DNA of 64,000 nt from Onchocerca lupi (taxonomy: Eukaryota; Nematoda; Chromadorea; Rhabditida; Onchocercidae). The stretch is taken from the NCBI GenBank assembly GCA_028564675.1, contig JAOVVO010000171.1, positions 1 to 64,000 on the forward strand, given 5' to 3'. The notes below the pieces were generated by a model. The model was not told the DNA's origin. It ran no database searches and saw nothing but the letters and a program-made list of their open reading frames with translations. A program made the translations under genes and the position numbers. Below are positions 21,079-36,000 of this stretch, piece after piece (within the stretch, counting starts at the first letter, position 1; each line of letters starts with the position of its first letter).

Positions 21079-24000
21079 ATGGCAAAGAAGCCGCAGTTAA
21101 CATTTGCTCGGATTGTATCCGGAACTGTTGATACGAACGGTATTGGCACTGGAAGTATTGCGATAACGCAAGCGCCTGTTACTGTTGCGGTCGCTTCAAC
21201 TACTGCTACTACTGTTTCTACTACTAATACTACTACTATTGCTTCTGCAACAACAAGCAGTCCGATCATAGATGTAAGCATAACTGCAATGGAATCAGGA
21301 AATCATACAAGTAGTACGACACCCGGAGGTTCATGTGTAATCGCGTCAGCTGTTCCTAATTCCTCCGGTAAGAACAAAGATGGTACAACGATACACCAAC
21401 GATTTGTTGAAGAACGAAAACCGGATTCAAATGGTAATGCTCATGTTCAACGTTCGACACAGTCTGGACCACATCAGCAAAATCATTATCATCAACAAAT
21501 TCAACGACGTAATAAACCACGACCCAGAAATGATCGATCGCGAAAGGTTACTTTGCAAAATGTCATTAGCCATGTTTTTTCCATATATTTCATTTTTTAG
21601 TGCACAATAATGGTCTTTTATTTCCTTGCGAGAAGAAAAGTATAGTTTAAGATGTCAAAAAGCAAAGGCTCATTTTGCATTCAATATATTTTGCTGCAAA
21701 CTTGTTTTCCTAGGCTTCATAAGGCATGCTATTTTATTTACTGGTTGTACTCACAAGTGGAAAAAGCTACACTAAAAATTAACTAGCTTCATGTCGCAGA
21801 TTTGTTTGCTAATCTTAATTTTTCTTTCTAGGATAATAACGTGTTATCAGTAGGGAAGGAAGAAAATGAAACACATAAGGAGCAACAACCTGAAGTAATC
21901 TTAGGTCCTGCTCCACTTCCAACTGTGAACGCCTGGTTCAAACACTCCATAACAGGTGGGCTCAGTTCTTTTGTTGTTCTTCTTTTTTTATTTTTATTTT
22001 TTTCTGTGAAAAAAAAAGTGTTGTACTTCAGTTTGATGTTAACACTCAAATTTTGACTCTCTTCAAATTTTTATAATATGTTTCTCTTGCATATTGGTGA
22101 TGCTTATTAATACATAATTAAGTAGTTCGTTATTACTTTTTGAAAAATGGCCAAATTACATTGAGTTCAGCTGTGTTGCATTATATTTGGCTTTGTTGTT
22201 GCACAGTTTAATTATGTTCTGTCAGAGTTTCAGCTTGACGCTTCTCATTTTTTATTCACTTAGAAGAGAAAAATAAATATAATATGTGAAATATTAAGAA
22301 TTACTTCTTTTACAGAAAAATTTTCTCATCCATGATGAGCACTCATAAAAATCGCGGCTACAAAGCAAAATTTAAAAGTTTGCCATTTTAGAAACAAAAC
22401 AGTTAAAGGAAGAAAGTGACGTCTTGAATCCTCATATATCCTCGACAATAGAAGAGGTTAATTCACTGTCTTTGAAAAAAATGGATGCTGAAAGGGATAA
22501 TGTTATTAAGGTTTGTTTTAATAGGAAATGGCAAGTTTAATATATTTTTTGTTCATTATCCATTTGAATGTACTGTATCGCGAAATGATAGAGGTAAGAG
22601 ATGATTCATCGTGATCATCAGCTTTATGTAATTTCACCTTTATGTCTTATTAAAAAATAAAATATCAGGTACATTTTATTTATGCAGTCAAATATCCAGT
22701 TTCCGTATGAGAAAAAAATTTGACAGATAGACAAGCCATGTTGCTCGTTAAAAGATTCTTCACTATCTTTGATATATTCTGAAACACTCAATTTTTGATG
22801 TTTTTGATTTTTAAAATCTAAAAGTTTTTGATGATTTTGCTTTGTTATATTACCACATCTGATGCACGTTTAGTTTTGTTCGACATATCTGAATTATATA
22901 GCATGTATGTTTTGCAAATATGGGTTTTTGAGGCAGGCAATCACGGACTTCATTAATAATATGAATTTAAGTAAATTCGATGAGAAATTTTTATTGAAAT
23001 TTTTACACTTATGCACTTTATCTACATTGCGACAAAGGTTGTATTCAATCGAGGCATATTTCGACTTGACAGTCGTGCTTTTTATTCATTCCCTTCTGCT
23101 TGATAATTATGGGATCGATCATCTTTACGCATGGTCCTCTATGCTTGCATATTTGATATTTTGATACTAATCATGTGCATTTTGCAAAATTTCCATTATT
23201 GACATCGTTTATTCAGTCAGTGACGCAAGAAACGCTGACATCAACAGGTGAAAGCAATTCGAAGAAAATGGCGAAATCTCCTCCATCTTGTCAAACAACA
23301 AAACAAGAAAAGCAGGTTGATACCGAAGTATGTATTCTATTACATGCCAATATGATATTGACGAAATTCTATCTGTAATATTAAAGGCTGTTATTTTAGT
23401 ACAAGTACACAAATAACATAAATCTATTCCAATGTTTCTTCTTCCCACTCTACTTTCTCCTCTTCTGTTTTTTCCATGCAGTTATTAATGATTAGTAATT
23501 AGTTGAAAATTTTACTTCTACAAATGCATGTTTTTCTAGTAATTAGCAAGGTTCATGTTGTCAAAAATTGGATATGTATTTCTAATGGTAAATGCGCGAT
23601 TGAATAAGCTTGATAGCATTCGGACAATCATCACCATCTTATAGGCAAAAACCAGCACATAAAGCATGTAACTAATATTTTTCATTTCTGCCTATAATTT
23701 TTCGAAATCTTTCAATTTTTAGCATGCCATATAAATGAACTGCCATTTTCATTGTATAAGCTGATCAGTCTTCTAATGTTGTTTGTAAATTTAGGAATTC
23801 GGTGCCTTCTTGCAGATTTAATTTCTTGCTTAGAACGCTATCCTCTTAATACTCGTCTAATTTTTTTTAGGCGTACTTTATTGTTTTTAGCTTGCTAAAT
23901 ACTTCATTTGTAAGAACATTTTTTTATGCAGCCAGAGATTTTTAGAGGTGAATTTCGTCTTAATTTAGATTAACTTGAATTGTCGTAAAACTGAGGCATG

Positions 24001-27000
24001 CTTAAAATTGGCAAGCTTGTCTTTTGCGACTTACCATTTCTTTGCATCCTATTCTATATATTTGAACGTCTGTGTTGATAGGTTTCCATCAAAGTTCATG
24101 TTTTTAAGGCAACGAATGTGGATGACAAAGCTTGGCCATCATTAAATGAAGCTGTCAATGAAGAACTGAAAACGGACAGCGCAATAAATAATGTAATTAC
24201 GAAAGGGGTTGCTGTTAATCATGAAGTGATGAAAGTCACTGACAGTTCAGAGGCAGTATATGATATGGTATTTTTGCTTTTTAATCTGAATGAAAATTAA
24301 TAAATTGATTTCAAAATTGATGTCGGGAGCGAAGCTGGTTTTTGCTCTTGATTTATGTTTCCATATCCGGTTTGTCGTCTCGGGATATTATCTCTATTAA
24401 GCATTATTAGGTTTGAAAATATTAATATAAAGGTAACATAAAACGATTATCGATTTCTGACGATGATTGTTGCGATCATTTTTCTATTATTTTTAAACTA
24501 GTGCATTTTGTTGATCATAATCTCCTAAGATTTTGAAATAACTATGAAGCTTTTCAGTAATTGGGAATATTTTAGGATATGAAACAGGATAGGGATAAAG
24601 AGAATGAAAATAATGGGAATGGAGGAAAAAATAATAAAAGTGGCAAAGCATGGAAGAAGTTAGACATTGATGTGGATTATACGGGACGTGAAGGACAAGG
24701 AAGACGCGGCAACGTTGGACCTGGTAACAAGAATGATCATGCGCAAAAAAACAGGTTTTTAAATGGATCTTTTTTACACTTTGGTTATGGAACAGAAGAA
24801 GCGAATAGTCTTTGCAAGAACTTCCATTCATTACTTTAATTCACAGAGCATTCTATGCAAAATTTCGATATGCTTCTAGCTTTTTTTATCATGAAAATAT
24901 GAATTCACGTATTAAGTTTATTATTTTTTGAAAAGCAATTCTCCTGTTTCCTGTAATAGAAACTGGAGAAAATTTTATTATGAAATTCCCATATATGGAA
25001 GTGGTCCATCTGCACATGCTCCTTAAGAGACAGACAATTTTATTATGCTAAACTTTCAATAGTTTTTTATATGAAGTTTTTCTCTTTTCTTCTTTTCTTT
25101 TCTTTTTTTTTTTTTTCTCTTTGAGGTTAATCGTTCTTCGCATTTTTAATCTTTCCTTGTGATCAAATGTGAAGTGAACCCGTTGAATACATGTGCTTTT
25201 TTGAAATCTGCGAAGTAAATAGATTTTTTTGGCAATTTTTTTCTGAATTGATGTAACTAGAAATTCCATATTAGGCTAGTTCATACTGTATACTGGTCGC
25301 CAAAATTTTGTCTTCAAAGTCCCGGATAAATCTAATTAATGCTTTTCTATGTTATTGATCTGCTCATCTAACAGGTCGATTGATTCATTTATCCAGACTT
25401 TTATTATTCTTATTGCTCTATCTATTTTTTTTATAAAATAACGTAACCACATAACCATAAATAGCTCTTCTGCACTTAATGATATGCAGTACAGTTCGAA
25501 AGGAAGGAAATTCAGTATCAGGTTATTTATTCAATGTGTCATGTCAAAGGATCAGAACGAAATGTCAACAAATGTACATGAAGCAGTTCTCTTAAAAGTA
25601 TAATGAAATCTCTAGCAGGAGAGGTTCGAGCTTCGCGAAACAGCAAGCAATAAAAGAATACAATCCATCTTACGGTGTCATCACCGTACCTGCTTCAACG
25701 ACCGAAAATGTTTCAAAGATCGTGCCAACATTAGCGCCCGCATCTTTGTTGGGTTGTGTACAACCGCTATCATACATTGCGCCAGCATTTATATACAGTC
25801 CTGAATGTGTTACCATCAGTGATGAATACGCTGAGGAAGACTACTGGTAAGATGTTGTTGCGTTGTGTGCTGCCTGCTGATATTCCAACCCTCTCGCTTT
25901 TCTTACAGTAACTGCTTTTATCTTCAAATTCTAACCTAGTTTTATGTTCTCAAGGCATACAGTAGTAATGGAATTCAAAGATGGAATTTAATTTAAAGAA
26001 AAAAAGACGAGGAAGTCAGGAAATATCAATCTTTAGATGGGGTATTCAAGTTAATAACGAACGAACTTGTTGCTTAAATTCCAGAACGCATTTTTGATGT
26101 CAATTAGGAATGACTGGAAAAATATTGAGAATATATGTACCCAAATTATTTTTTATCTGGTGGCATATGTGTGTGTGTTTTTTCTTTTTTTTTCCTTTTT
26201 TTTTTATTCCTTATTAGCGCTATAGCCATCCCCGAAAATTGCCATCTCGTTACCCATTGCATTTTGCATTTCTTTCTTAACTTATTGTGAAGTTTTGTAT
26301 ATTGTGGTAGTCTGATTTATGTAAAATATTCCACTGGCATACATTATATATATATGCATAAGTAATTGCAGTCATTTTCGATTATTTAAAATTCCTTTAC
26401 TAAAATTTATTTACTTACATCTTTTTATATTTGCCTAACGGAACTGCCGAATGTTTATTGAATTCTACCTACTAGCCAAATTTAATGCTAATTTTGAGTG
26501 AATATACCAGCATATTTTTGCTAAGGAGCTGAACTGCTATTATCCTCGGTTGGCATATTTTGAACTCTTTACTTATTTTTTGTGCTCAATACTCAGACTA
26601 ATTCGCTTTGTCGAGTACATTCTTTCGAACGCTGCTTCATTTGTGTATGTACTCTGTAATTTATTCCTCTGTTAGAGAGAATTCCCATTGGAATTAAAAT
26701 TTTCCATATATTTTGAACTTTCTGAAGTGTATTGCTTCCATTGGGATCTGTTTACGGATAAATATTGCATCCGTCTTTGGGTCGAGTAGATGGTTTTAGA
26801 TTTATTTCAAAGATTTTTGATCATTTGTCTGATAATTATTTATTAAATATACCGTATAAATATACCCTTTTTACAATAATATAATGCTCTTTTAAAGAAG
26901 TTTGTGCAAGCTCGCAAAAAGTTCCTTCATGATAAAAAAAATCAATCAAATGGTTTTTGATGTCTTTTTTTTTTCTTCTCAAAAGCATATTAGTAATGGT

Positions 27001-30000
27001 GGAACTTTTAAATGTAGTTTTTAATTATGGATTTCATGAAGGAACTTTAGCAGTATGGGGAATTTAAGGATCATTATGAGTGAAGTTTACAAAAAGCATT
27101 AGAAGTTGCATATGCTTTCTTTGAAAAAAATTGAATCCTTCAAAAGATTTCGAGGAAAGGCTTAATGAACGGAACGTTCTTGGAAATTTTGTTGAAAGAG
27201 ATGAATTTTTCTGATGAAATAGTAACATATGATTTTTGTATTAGTTCTCATGGAGATTTATATAAAAAGAAAAGAAAAGTGTATCTGTATTGAATGATGG
27301 AATTTACTGGTTGTTTGTGATTTTTCATTTCTGTAACAGTTCTCTTTACTGTATGTAAACATGAGTGTTATGCATGTGTTTAGCATGCATGCATGCATAT
27401 ATGCACTTATTAATTTTTTCCCAGTCTTATTTTTGTTGAATCTTTTGAGATTGAAGACTTGTGTTGCTTCTTACTCGACCCAAACGACAACACTAAAATG
27501 TTTTTCTATGTGTGTCAAATATCTTTACATATATAATACACATAAACATGATATTCCAAATACATATATTGATGATGGCTGGAGATTAATTTTTAGACAG
27601 TTTAATTCTCGACAATTTTCGAAGCACCTTTTTTGAAGTTATGACTTGAAATGTGTGAATGTATGGTGTATGTAATATGTAAAGAATGAGAGTTGGTTGT
27701 CGATAGAAGAGCAAAAATATTGTATGAGTGTTTGGTCTAGACATATCACATATTTCGGTTGCTGCAGAAATCGATTTGAAAAAAGGGAATTGAAGTTTGG
27801 GATGTTAGAGTGAGATGAAAGTAGAATGATGATGAAAGTGTGAGAGTTTATGGCACTGGACCAGTCAGCTAGTCAACCAGCCGATGGTTGAATTTCCGTA
27901 ATCAATAGAGTCGTCGTCGTCACATATGTACACACATTGTCTCCGTCTCGTTTCCTTCCTACTATTCTTGTCGTTTGATTGTAATCTCTACCATTTCCAG
28001 AAATCAATCCTGTCATCATGTCAGTATATTGGAACTGATAGAAATTAGGTGGAAGAAGAGATAGGAGTGTTGCATATGTCCGTCTATCGTGTAGATTTCT
28101 TCCTCCTTTCTGACAGATAGATGATATGATAGAAGGAAGGATTAGATATGGATGATCGAGCTATGAGTAACGATAGTAATGAACTGATTGCATCTCTAGA
28201 TATCCCCTTCTTGATGCAACAGCACTTATAGGACACATCGACGACAATCATCCAGCAGTATCTATATCCGTAAATATCCGTTTTTTTTTTTCTTTTTTTT
28301 TTTCTTTTTTTTTTTTCTTTTTTTTTTCTTTTTTTTTTATCATCTTTTTTTAGAGCAGAAATTAATCTGAAATATTCTCACCCTTCTGCTCTTTCTCTTT
28401 TTTCTTAGCTTTCACGGAATAGTCGCAATGGGAAATAAATGCTGCGCAGCAATGAACCGAGAAAGTAGGAAGGCGTGTTGAACTCGTTTTTTTTTTTCCG
28501 TTTGGGATTGATTGATTCATCAGCATCCTTCAATCAGCCATTCTTGTTTATTGATCTGCTCATCATCCGTTGCCGGTTTTCACATTCCGTTCATATTTCT
28601 CTTTTTTTGATGATATGATATTGTTTCTTTTCGATGGGTATTTTAGAACAAAATTTATTCATTATTACTTGTTGCTATTGCTCTGTCATTCTATCAGTTT
28701 TTTTTCATTTATTTTTCTCTATTTCTGTACCTTTTGCCTTCTTGTTTAAAAAAAAAAAATCTATTCTGGATTTATTTTTGCCATTTTTTTTTAAGGTTTT
28801 GGCGAAATTAGTTTTGGAATTTCTTTTTCCCCTGCTCTATTTTATTCCGTTTTTGTTACACTTCGATTACTTCGTCCTTTCTTTGGAATGCATCCGTTTG
28901 ACGACTAATGGCTATGTTGTAGTTTATTATCATCGTATTCATGAACTCCAGAATTAGCGGAATATTTTTGTCTGTTCAGGACAATTAGTTTGCTTATCCT
29001 GACATCATTATCAATGTTCTTTTATAATTTGGGGAAGTATCCATTGCAAGTTCATAATATTACTATTAAAGATGATGGTGAAACTTTAAAGATGTGTCTG
29101 TTTTAGTTTTCCACTAACTTTGCATCTCTCGCTCTTGTTTCTTGCCAGAGTTTGTTGTGGTCGATTTTCCGAGTATTTTATGTTTGAACGCTTGTGTTCT
29201 TCACAGTGATTATCAGACATTTTACGAAGTGGATTATTTATTAAATAACGTGAGCTGTTTAAACTTTTCAATCTGCTCCGCTGCTCTTATTATATATGTT
29301 GTGTTTCCAGAAGTTTAATGTAGCTTGTTGAGTTCTTTAAATACTTTTCGAAAGCAGAAATCCATTGTTGCTTAAAAAGTATATAATTTTTTTATGATTA
29401 TTTTTGAATTACTCTAAACTTATTGTGAGAGAGTGCGTTGGTTTTAAGATGTTAATAATCGAGAATGGTCGAAAATATCCGGTTTTCTGTGTTGTTCACA
29501 GCACGAATTGGTCGCATTAAATTGATAGCATGTGACAAATAGCAGACTACGCAATCTATGTTCGTTAGATAAATCGAGGAGTGTTTTTGAACGAGAGTTA
29601 TTGGAATGAAGCTTCTGCATAATGTCTTTTAAATATGAATTATTTAGAAGAGTGGTGACTGCTCTATTCTTTCCTGTTTTTCATGTTCCATAATGTATTT
29701 GTAAACCCGTCGTTGGCATTTATTTCGAGGAATGATAATCTTTAATTAGCAGATTTAGTTAAAACATCATTGAATTTTCATGCTAATTTTTTGCTGTGTG
29801 TTAGCATTAGGAGATTTTATGTGTCCGTAATGTCAGTTATAATTATCCGTTATCGTGAAATGACAAAGCAATGCTATGAAAACTTTTGGGTTTATTATTC
29901 ATTAGAGCTTCATGTTGCTAAAAAAAAATCTAACGTTACACTGCCTATATAACAACTATGTGTCTACTGTTGCCAAAAATTTTGTCTCGTACAGTTGAGA

Positions 30001-33000
30001 ATCGTATTCGTTGCTTTCTTTGTTGACATATATGTTTATATTTGTTGCGATAACATGCATAACTTTCTGCAACCTTTTCTGTGATAATGATGGTATAGTT
30101 ATGGATAAGTAACACATTAATTTCGCTTGGTCCGTCCGTTCCTCTCCTCCCTTTCTCTTTTTCTCACTAGTAATAGTACAGTATCCGATGAATCATCGGA
30201 TTAATTAGCATTTTTTCTTCCAGGTACTTGGATACAGCTTCAAACGGATTTTATTATCAGTTAGAAGGAAACCAAGGGTGGAAGAAAAAAGTGGATTCTG
30301 ATGGTGATTTTGTCGGTACATACCATCATTATCACAGTATACCGTCCATACGGGGTCAAAAGCCTATGATTACGGCAGTGCCTGTAATCCCATTTCCTAC
30401 TTATCAGCCGAAAATTCGCAATCAGAAAACAATGAATACAAATCCACCGCAAAGGTTTCTTATTTACGACAGTACTAGTTCATTTTTTCATGCAAAGTTA
30501 TGTTACAAATTGCGATAAATTTTTTAGAAAGCTTTTGGAAATAAACACAAGTTTTTGGTTGATTTTAATGTCAACGTTCCGTGTTAGATTTATTGTAAAT
30601 GTGAGCTACGTAACAATGAAAGTAAACATTAGTATTCATGTTATTTCATAATCTGCAAATTTACATTTATTAGAGAAAAGTGATAAGAATGTGATGGGGC
30701 AAATAATAATTGTGTAGTACTGATTATAACTATTTTTGTGAATTTACATTTACTGCTGTTTGTCGAATAACATTGGAATTTATAAAAGATTTAAATGTTA
30801 GGAGCATCTCGTTTTTTGCTTGTAATCTTATAATCTACATTTCACTAAGAACATTTTAAAAAATATTTTTGCATGCTTCAAGATGAATACTTGATTCATT
30901 AACCAGTTTTGGTTTATGAAATTTTGGAAATTGGTGCTCTGATTGCGTGGTATGGACGAGAGAAAAATGCTGATGGGTTTTAGTGCACTTGCCACTGAGC
31001 ATTGCAATTTCCTTTAGTAGCTTCTGTACTTTTATTTAATTATACGATTATAATTTTATTCTACCTTGACGTGAGTCTTTAATCCACAAGAATAATATAA
31101 GTTGTAAATCAGATTGTCGTTTGTAGTTCACAAATCCACTTAGAAGGACATTAAAGTAATATATTTGATGTATAGTTTAGAGCGTCGCTTTTATACAACA
31201 TGGATAATATTTTTTTTTGCTGAGTGTTACATGGAAATTAGGCGAGAAATGCATGCAACATTTTAATCTTTACTTTTCCTTTTTTTTTTTTTGTTTTGAG
31301 TATATGAATCGATTGGTATGAGCTTGTTGATTACATTGCTGTACTTGTATAGCTGTGTAATACGAAGCGAGTATAATGATAACTATTGTGAATATTTAAG
31401 CTGCTATGCTCATTTCATACACCGTAAACTTGTTTTTGTTTTTCTTTTGGCTGTCATTAATGCGAATGAGAGGGTTGAATAGTTGTGAATGAATGTCATC
31501 GATGCATTGCTTGAGTTCCAAACTGATTCATTTTGCATTGCATACAAATTAAAACATTCCTCAAATATGAATAATGATAGCATAAGTTAAAAGAAAAGAA
31601 CGGTAGAGACAAGAAAGATAGTTCTTTGTTAATAAAGACAATAACATTACTTTTCAGTTCTTAATTTGCTGGCAAATAAAGCTGTTTTTCTGTATTTGCA
31701 AACTAATATACTGATAACATTGCTTGTTTATTAATCAGAATGTAATCTGGTTAAAGGAAGTTGAGAAATTTAATATAATTGTGAAATTATTGTAAAAGAG
31801 TAAAATTCAGCTGTGAAAGAAAAGACATAAATGATTCAGTATTTTGTAATTTATTGTTCAATATTCTTTGGTGTGATTTTTTTTTTCTTCTCAGTGTCTG
31901 TTTCAGATACTTTTTCAACACCTTTTTAAATAATGTTTCATTTTCATTAGGTTAACGGAATTTTATAATATATGCTGGTTGTTAGTACCTGTTGCTAGGA
32001 TGAGCATTTTATACAAATATAATCAATTCAGGCTTGTCTGGCGAATATAATTTCATTTAAAAATGAATATTTTAGCATAAGATGCATAAAAACAATATTT
32101 CCATTTGAAAAGGACAGAAGACTTGCTACATTCTCCATTTCTTTGTTTTCAATTTAGAAAGATGGAACTGTAAGAATTAAGTCCATAAAAATGGGCAGGC
32201 AACATTATTTTGGAAACAAAATTGGAAAATAATGGGAAAAGAAAGAAAAATGTATTAGTATTCATTCGCATTAAAATGCAATTAATTCAGAGAAAAGGAA
32301 AGAATCTCGTGGAAAACTAGTTAGAGATAATGAAGTTCCTGTTCGAAATCATTATGAATGATTTTCTTACTGATTATTGATACTTTTCTAGTTATTATAA
32401 TTTTGATTTCATCATTCTTGAAATTACGTCATTTTTTTTTTTTTTCAGAAATTAACCGTACAATACTCATATCCTGCATTCCATTGAACTTGATTTCTTT
32501 TGATGCATTTCTCTTGTTTCATATAATAACTCTATTACCATACTTGTCTTTTTTAACTTCAACGCTATTCTGCAATGTTATTCGTTCGAAGGGTTGCATC
32601 AGTGACGGATCCTCTGCAAATATTTTGAACTTTATTTGAGTGTTCAAAAATAATATGAGGAAATGATAGACTGGAGAGACAAAAAAGGAATCTAGTATCC
32701 AGATTTCAATTACTTTATAAACTTTTTTATGGAATCTCTTTCCAGCTTTCAAATTCTGTTCATTTTTTGACAAGCAGCATTCTTGCCATCATTTTCATTT
32801 TTGTACGATAACATAAATGATTCTTTGCTTGAATCATTATTGTCGTCCTGTGATGAGTTTGATGAAATTTTGGAAATACGCAGTTGAAATCATCTTTTTG
32901 TGTTTTAATAAATATGCCAAAGTAAAAGTACATAAATGATTATAACTTATTTTTGTAGGTACAACAAACGTGACGAAACAACGGCGATGACAACCGCAGC

Positions 33001-36000
33001 ACCAAACGGTATTACGCAACAACAATGGGCTACTACGTCGGCAGCAGCAGCAGCAGCAGCAGCAGCACTTCAAAATAGTGGAAATCGCCATCGACCGTAC
33101 TTTGGTCAGCCACAATTTATGCGTGCACCAGTAATTGGAAATCGTATAAGTGGAGTGGATTATTGGCATAAAAATGGTAGTTCAGCCGCGGATGCTGTAC
33201 GTCGTCAACAGCAGCAACAGCCATTTCATTATGAATGCGGAGGCACCGCTGGTAATGTTGGAACAGATGATATGGGCGATCGTAACAAGGCATTTTTTTC
33301 ACGTAGCGATAAATGGCAACCACGTGGGTCACATCCACAAGCACCGCCGAAATTAACCGCAGCACAAAGACGGGCGCGTGGACCATTACCAGATTGGGAT
33401 GAATGTGCGGGAGATGATGATAACTTCGATTATATGGATCTGATGGAATCTCAATACGCGCAATTCTATGCTGTGTCCGCGATACCTCCATTCGACCCCA
33501 CTTCGACATGCTTGGATCCTGCATTAGCAGCGGCATTTCCCACTGCAAATATTATGTTTCAGGCACACCAACAAATGGCTGCCCTAACGTTTCGTCATTC
33601 ACATCTTTCCCCATTTAATCCTCATCTACTTTCTCAACCACCACCTACGGTTGCAGCTGCAGCTACAACCGTAGCTGAATCACGTTCGGACAGTGTAGCA
33701 TCATCGCTCACATCGAACACCGTCCCACCAACACCAACCGCTTTACTTTCACCGGGTAGCGGTGTTCTTACAAGCAAAGGTGAATTCATTCCTGGACCAA
33801 CAGTAGCTCCCATGAGTGTTCCTTATCATGCCGCTTATCCACCCATATCACCTCAAGCACCAATCACGAATGAAACTTTGAAAGATTATGTTAAAAATCA
33901 AATGTAAGTTTGTCGATGTTTGATGTTTGGCAAAGACGGAAATGATAATAGCTCATTACTTTTTTGGCTTTTATAATCCGAGAATTTTATCCAGTTCTTC
34001 ACTCCATTTTTTTTTCTGTTAAACCAACTCTAGTAACATTATTTTACTATATAATGTATAAAAAGCAGTTGCAAAATTTGTTTGTTGAGTCCCATTTTAC
34101 ATTTCACTTCATGTCATGACAGAGAATTACTGTTTCAGAGAATATTATTTGTCACCGGAGAATCTCCAGAAAGATTTCTATTTACGTCGGAAGATGGACA
34201 AAAATGGTTTCTTATCTTTAGTACTGATAGCTAGTTTCCCGCGTGTTCGTACACTTACCGATAATATTGTACTAATTACGGAAGCTTTGCGAAGTAGCGA
34301 AAAAGTGGAACTTAGCGATGATGGTGAAAATGTAAGGCTTAATTGCTCTAATTTTATAAAAATGAATAATTCCGAAGAATTGCTGTTCAGCAAGAATTTT
34401 CGTGAGAGATTTTGATTGCTGAGTGATTATATATTTTTAGTTATCTACTTATCTGTTATTCTTAATTATATTTTGTATTCCCGATTTAGATCAATATCGA
34501 TATTGATCGGAACCTACTTTCATCGTGAACTGCTTTTTTCCTGAATAAGAAGAATAGAAATTAAAAATGTTCATCTTTCAGAATTGTTTTATATTTCATT
34601 TATTTAGGTTCGTCCGCGTAATAATCCGCAGCAGTGGCCTCTTTCGCCCACTCTACCACAGACTGCGGAATCAAGTGATGGTGTTATTCGTCCTGCAACT
34701 AGAACGGCTACGAAGGCACCAAATGTTGCATCTTCGATGATTTCTCAGGTGATGGCAACATCACCACAGGCAGTTGAAGCGATGGATTCTAAAGTTTCGA
34801 TGCAAGCTGAATTGCAGCCATCTGTTTCTTTGGAATCAGTTGAAGATGAAAAGCGAGATTATGAGAGACGCAACAGTAATGACACTACCAAAAAAGTGAC
34901 TGTTGGCAGTTCAAATTTAGCAAAAGGGAATAGGGATGGTGATGTGGAAGGTATTGCGGATAGGCGATCATCAGGTGTAAACGGAAATAACGATGCTTGG
35001 AGCAGCAGTAGTGGGTTGATGGAACGGAATAAGGAATTAACAAAAGAATCTGAAGTTGAGGATTGGCAAGAGGTTTGTTATTTATGTATGGATATAATTA
35101 ACTAACCAAATAAATATTCAGTCGTTTTGTGCGATTGACTTGTAGTTATTATTATAATAATTGATTTTGTTTTCACGTGAAAATTGTAGGTCAAAAGTCG
35201 GAAACAAAGAAAGAGTAAAGGTTCTGGTAGCAGTGTCGGTAAGGGAGCATCGCATTCTGTTTCGTCGCCACCTGCACGATCTCTTCCGGAAACTGACGTA
35301 CAAAATGATGATGATTTTTTTACAGTACCAGATCTGCCACGACGCGAAAGAAGAGCAGTTACTAAGGCGTAAGTTTTAACAGCTAGATTTTGATTTCTTT
35401 TCTTCCCTCCATCTGTGAAGAAATGATTTATCCAGTTAAAACTGACTACAATATGATGTGTTTTTATTACTGGTGGGAGAAATCAAGTTGTAATTCTTTT
35501 CTTTTTTTGCGACAAAAAACTCTTCAGCTCAATATCGGATGATTCATCAGAAGATATAAGTGATGCAAATATCAAAAAATTGATTATTGTAACACCGGCA
35601 CTATTGAATAAGAAACAATTTGATCATACGGGTAATTCAACAACTTCTTCCAAAATAAACCAGAATTTGACAGAAGAAATGGAATATGGTCTTCGGCGAT
35701 ACGAAAACGAATTATGGAATCGTAAAGAAACTGGTCGTAAGGTAATCACTTTATCATCATTTTGACCAATTTTCTCTGTGTATGCTCTGGAGAAAATATG
35801 CTTTTTTCACATACTTATCCAGTAGCATTTTCAGACTCATATAAATAAGGTTGACATTGTTTCGGAGGAAGTATTCAAGCAGCTGAGAGGGGAGGATGGC
35901 ACTGTTCAAAAATGTGCGCCGGAACCACCACCAAAGATGTTTCCTACTCCAAACACTCTCCCGGAAATTTCTTCAGTTTGGGCACAGAAAGCTCGTGAAA

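Noticed and set aside
24493..24831. 112-codon minus-strand frame
   Set aside because: It is antisense to larp-1 exon 6 and its intron; no independent coding evidence.
28634..28957. 107-codon plus-strand frame
   Set aside because: It lies inside the long larp-1 intron, is Phe/Leu-rich from T-runs, and no neighbouring exon joins it.
33117..33548. 143-codon minus-strand frame
   Set aside because: It is antisense to larp-1 exon 9, whose + strand frame is supported by homology and splicing; the minus frame is a shadow.
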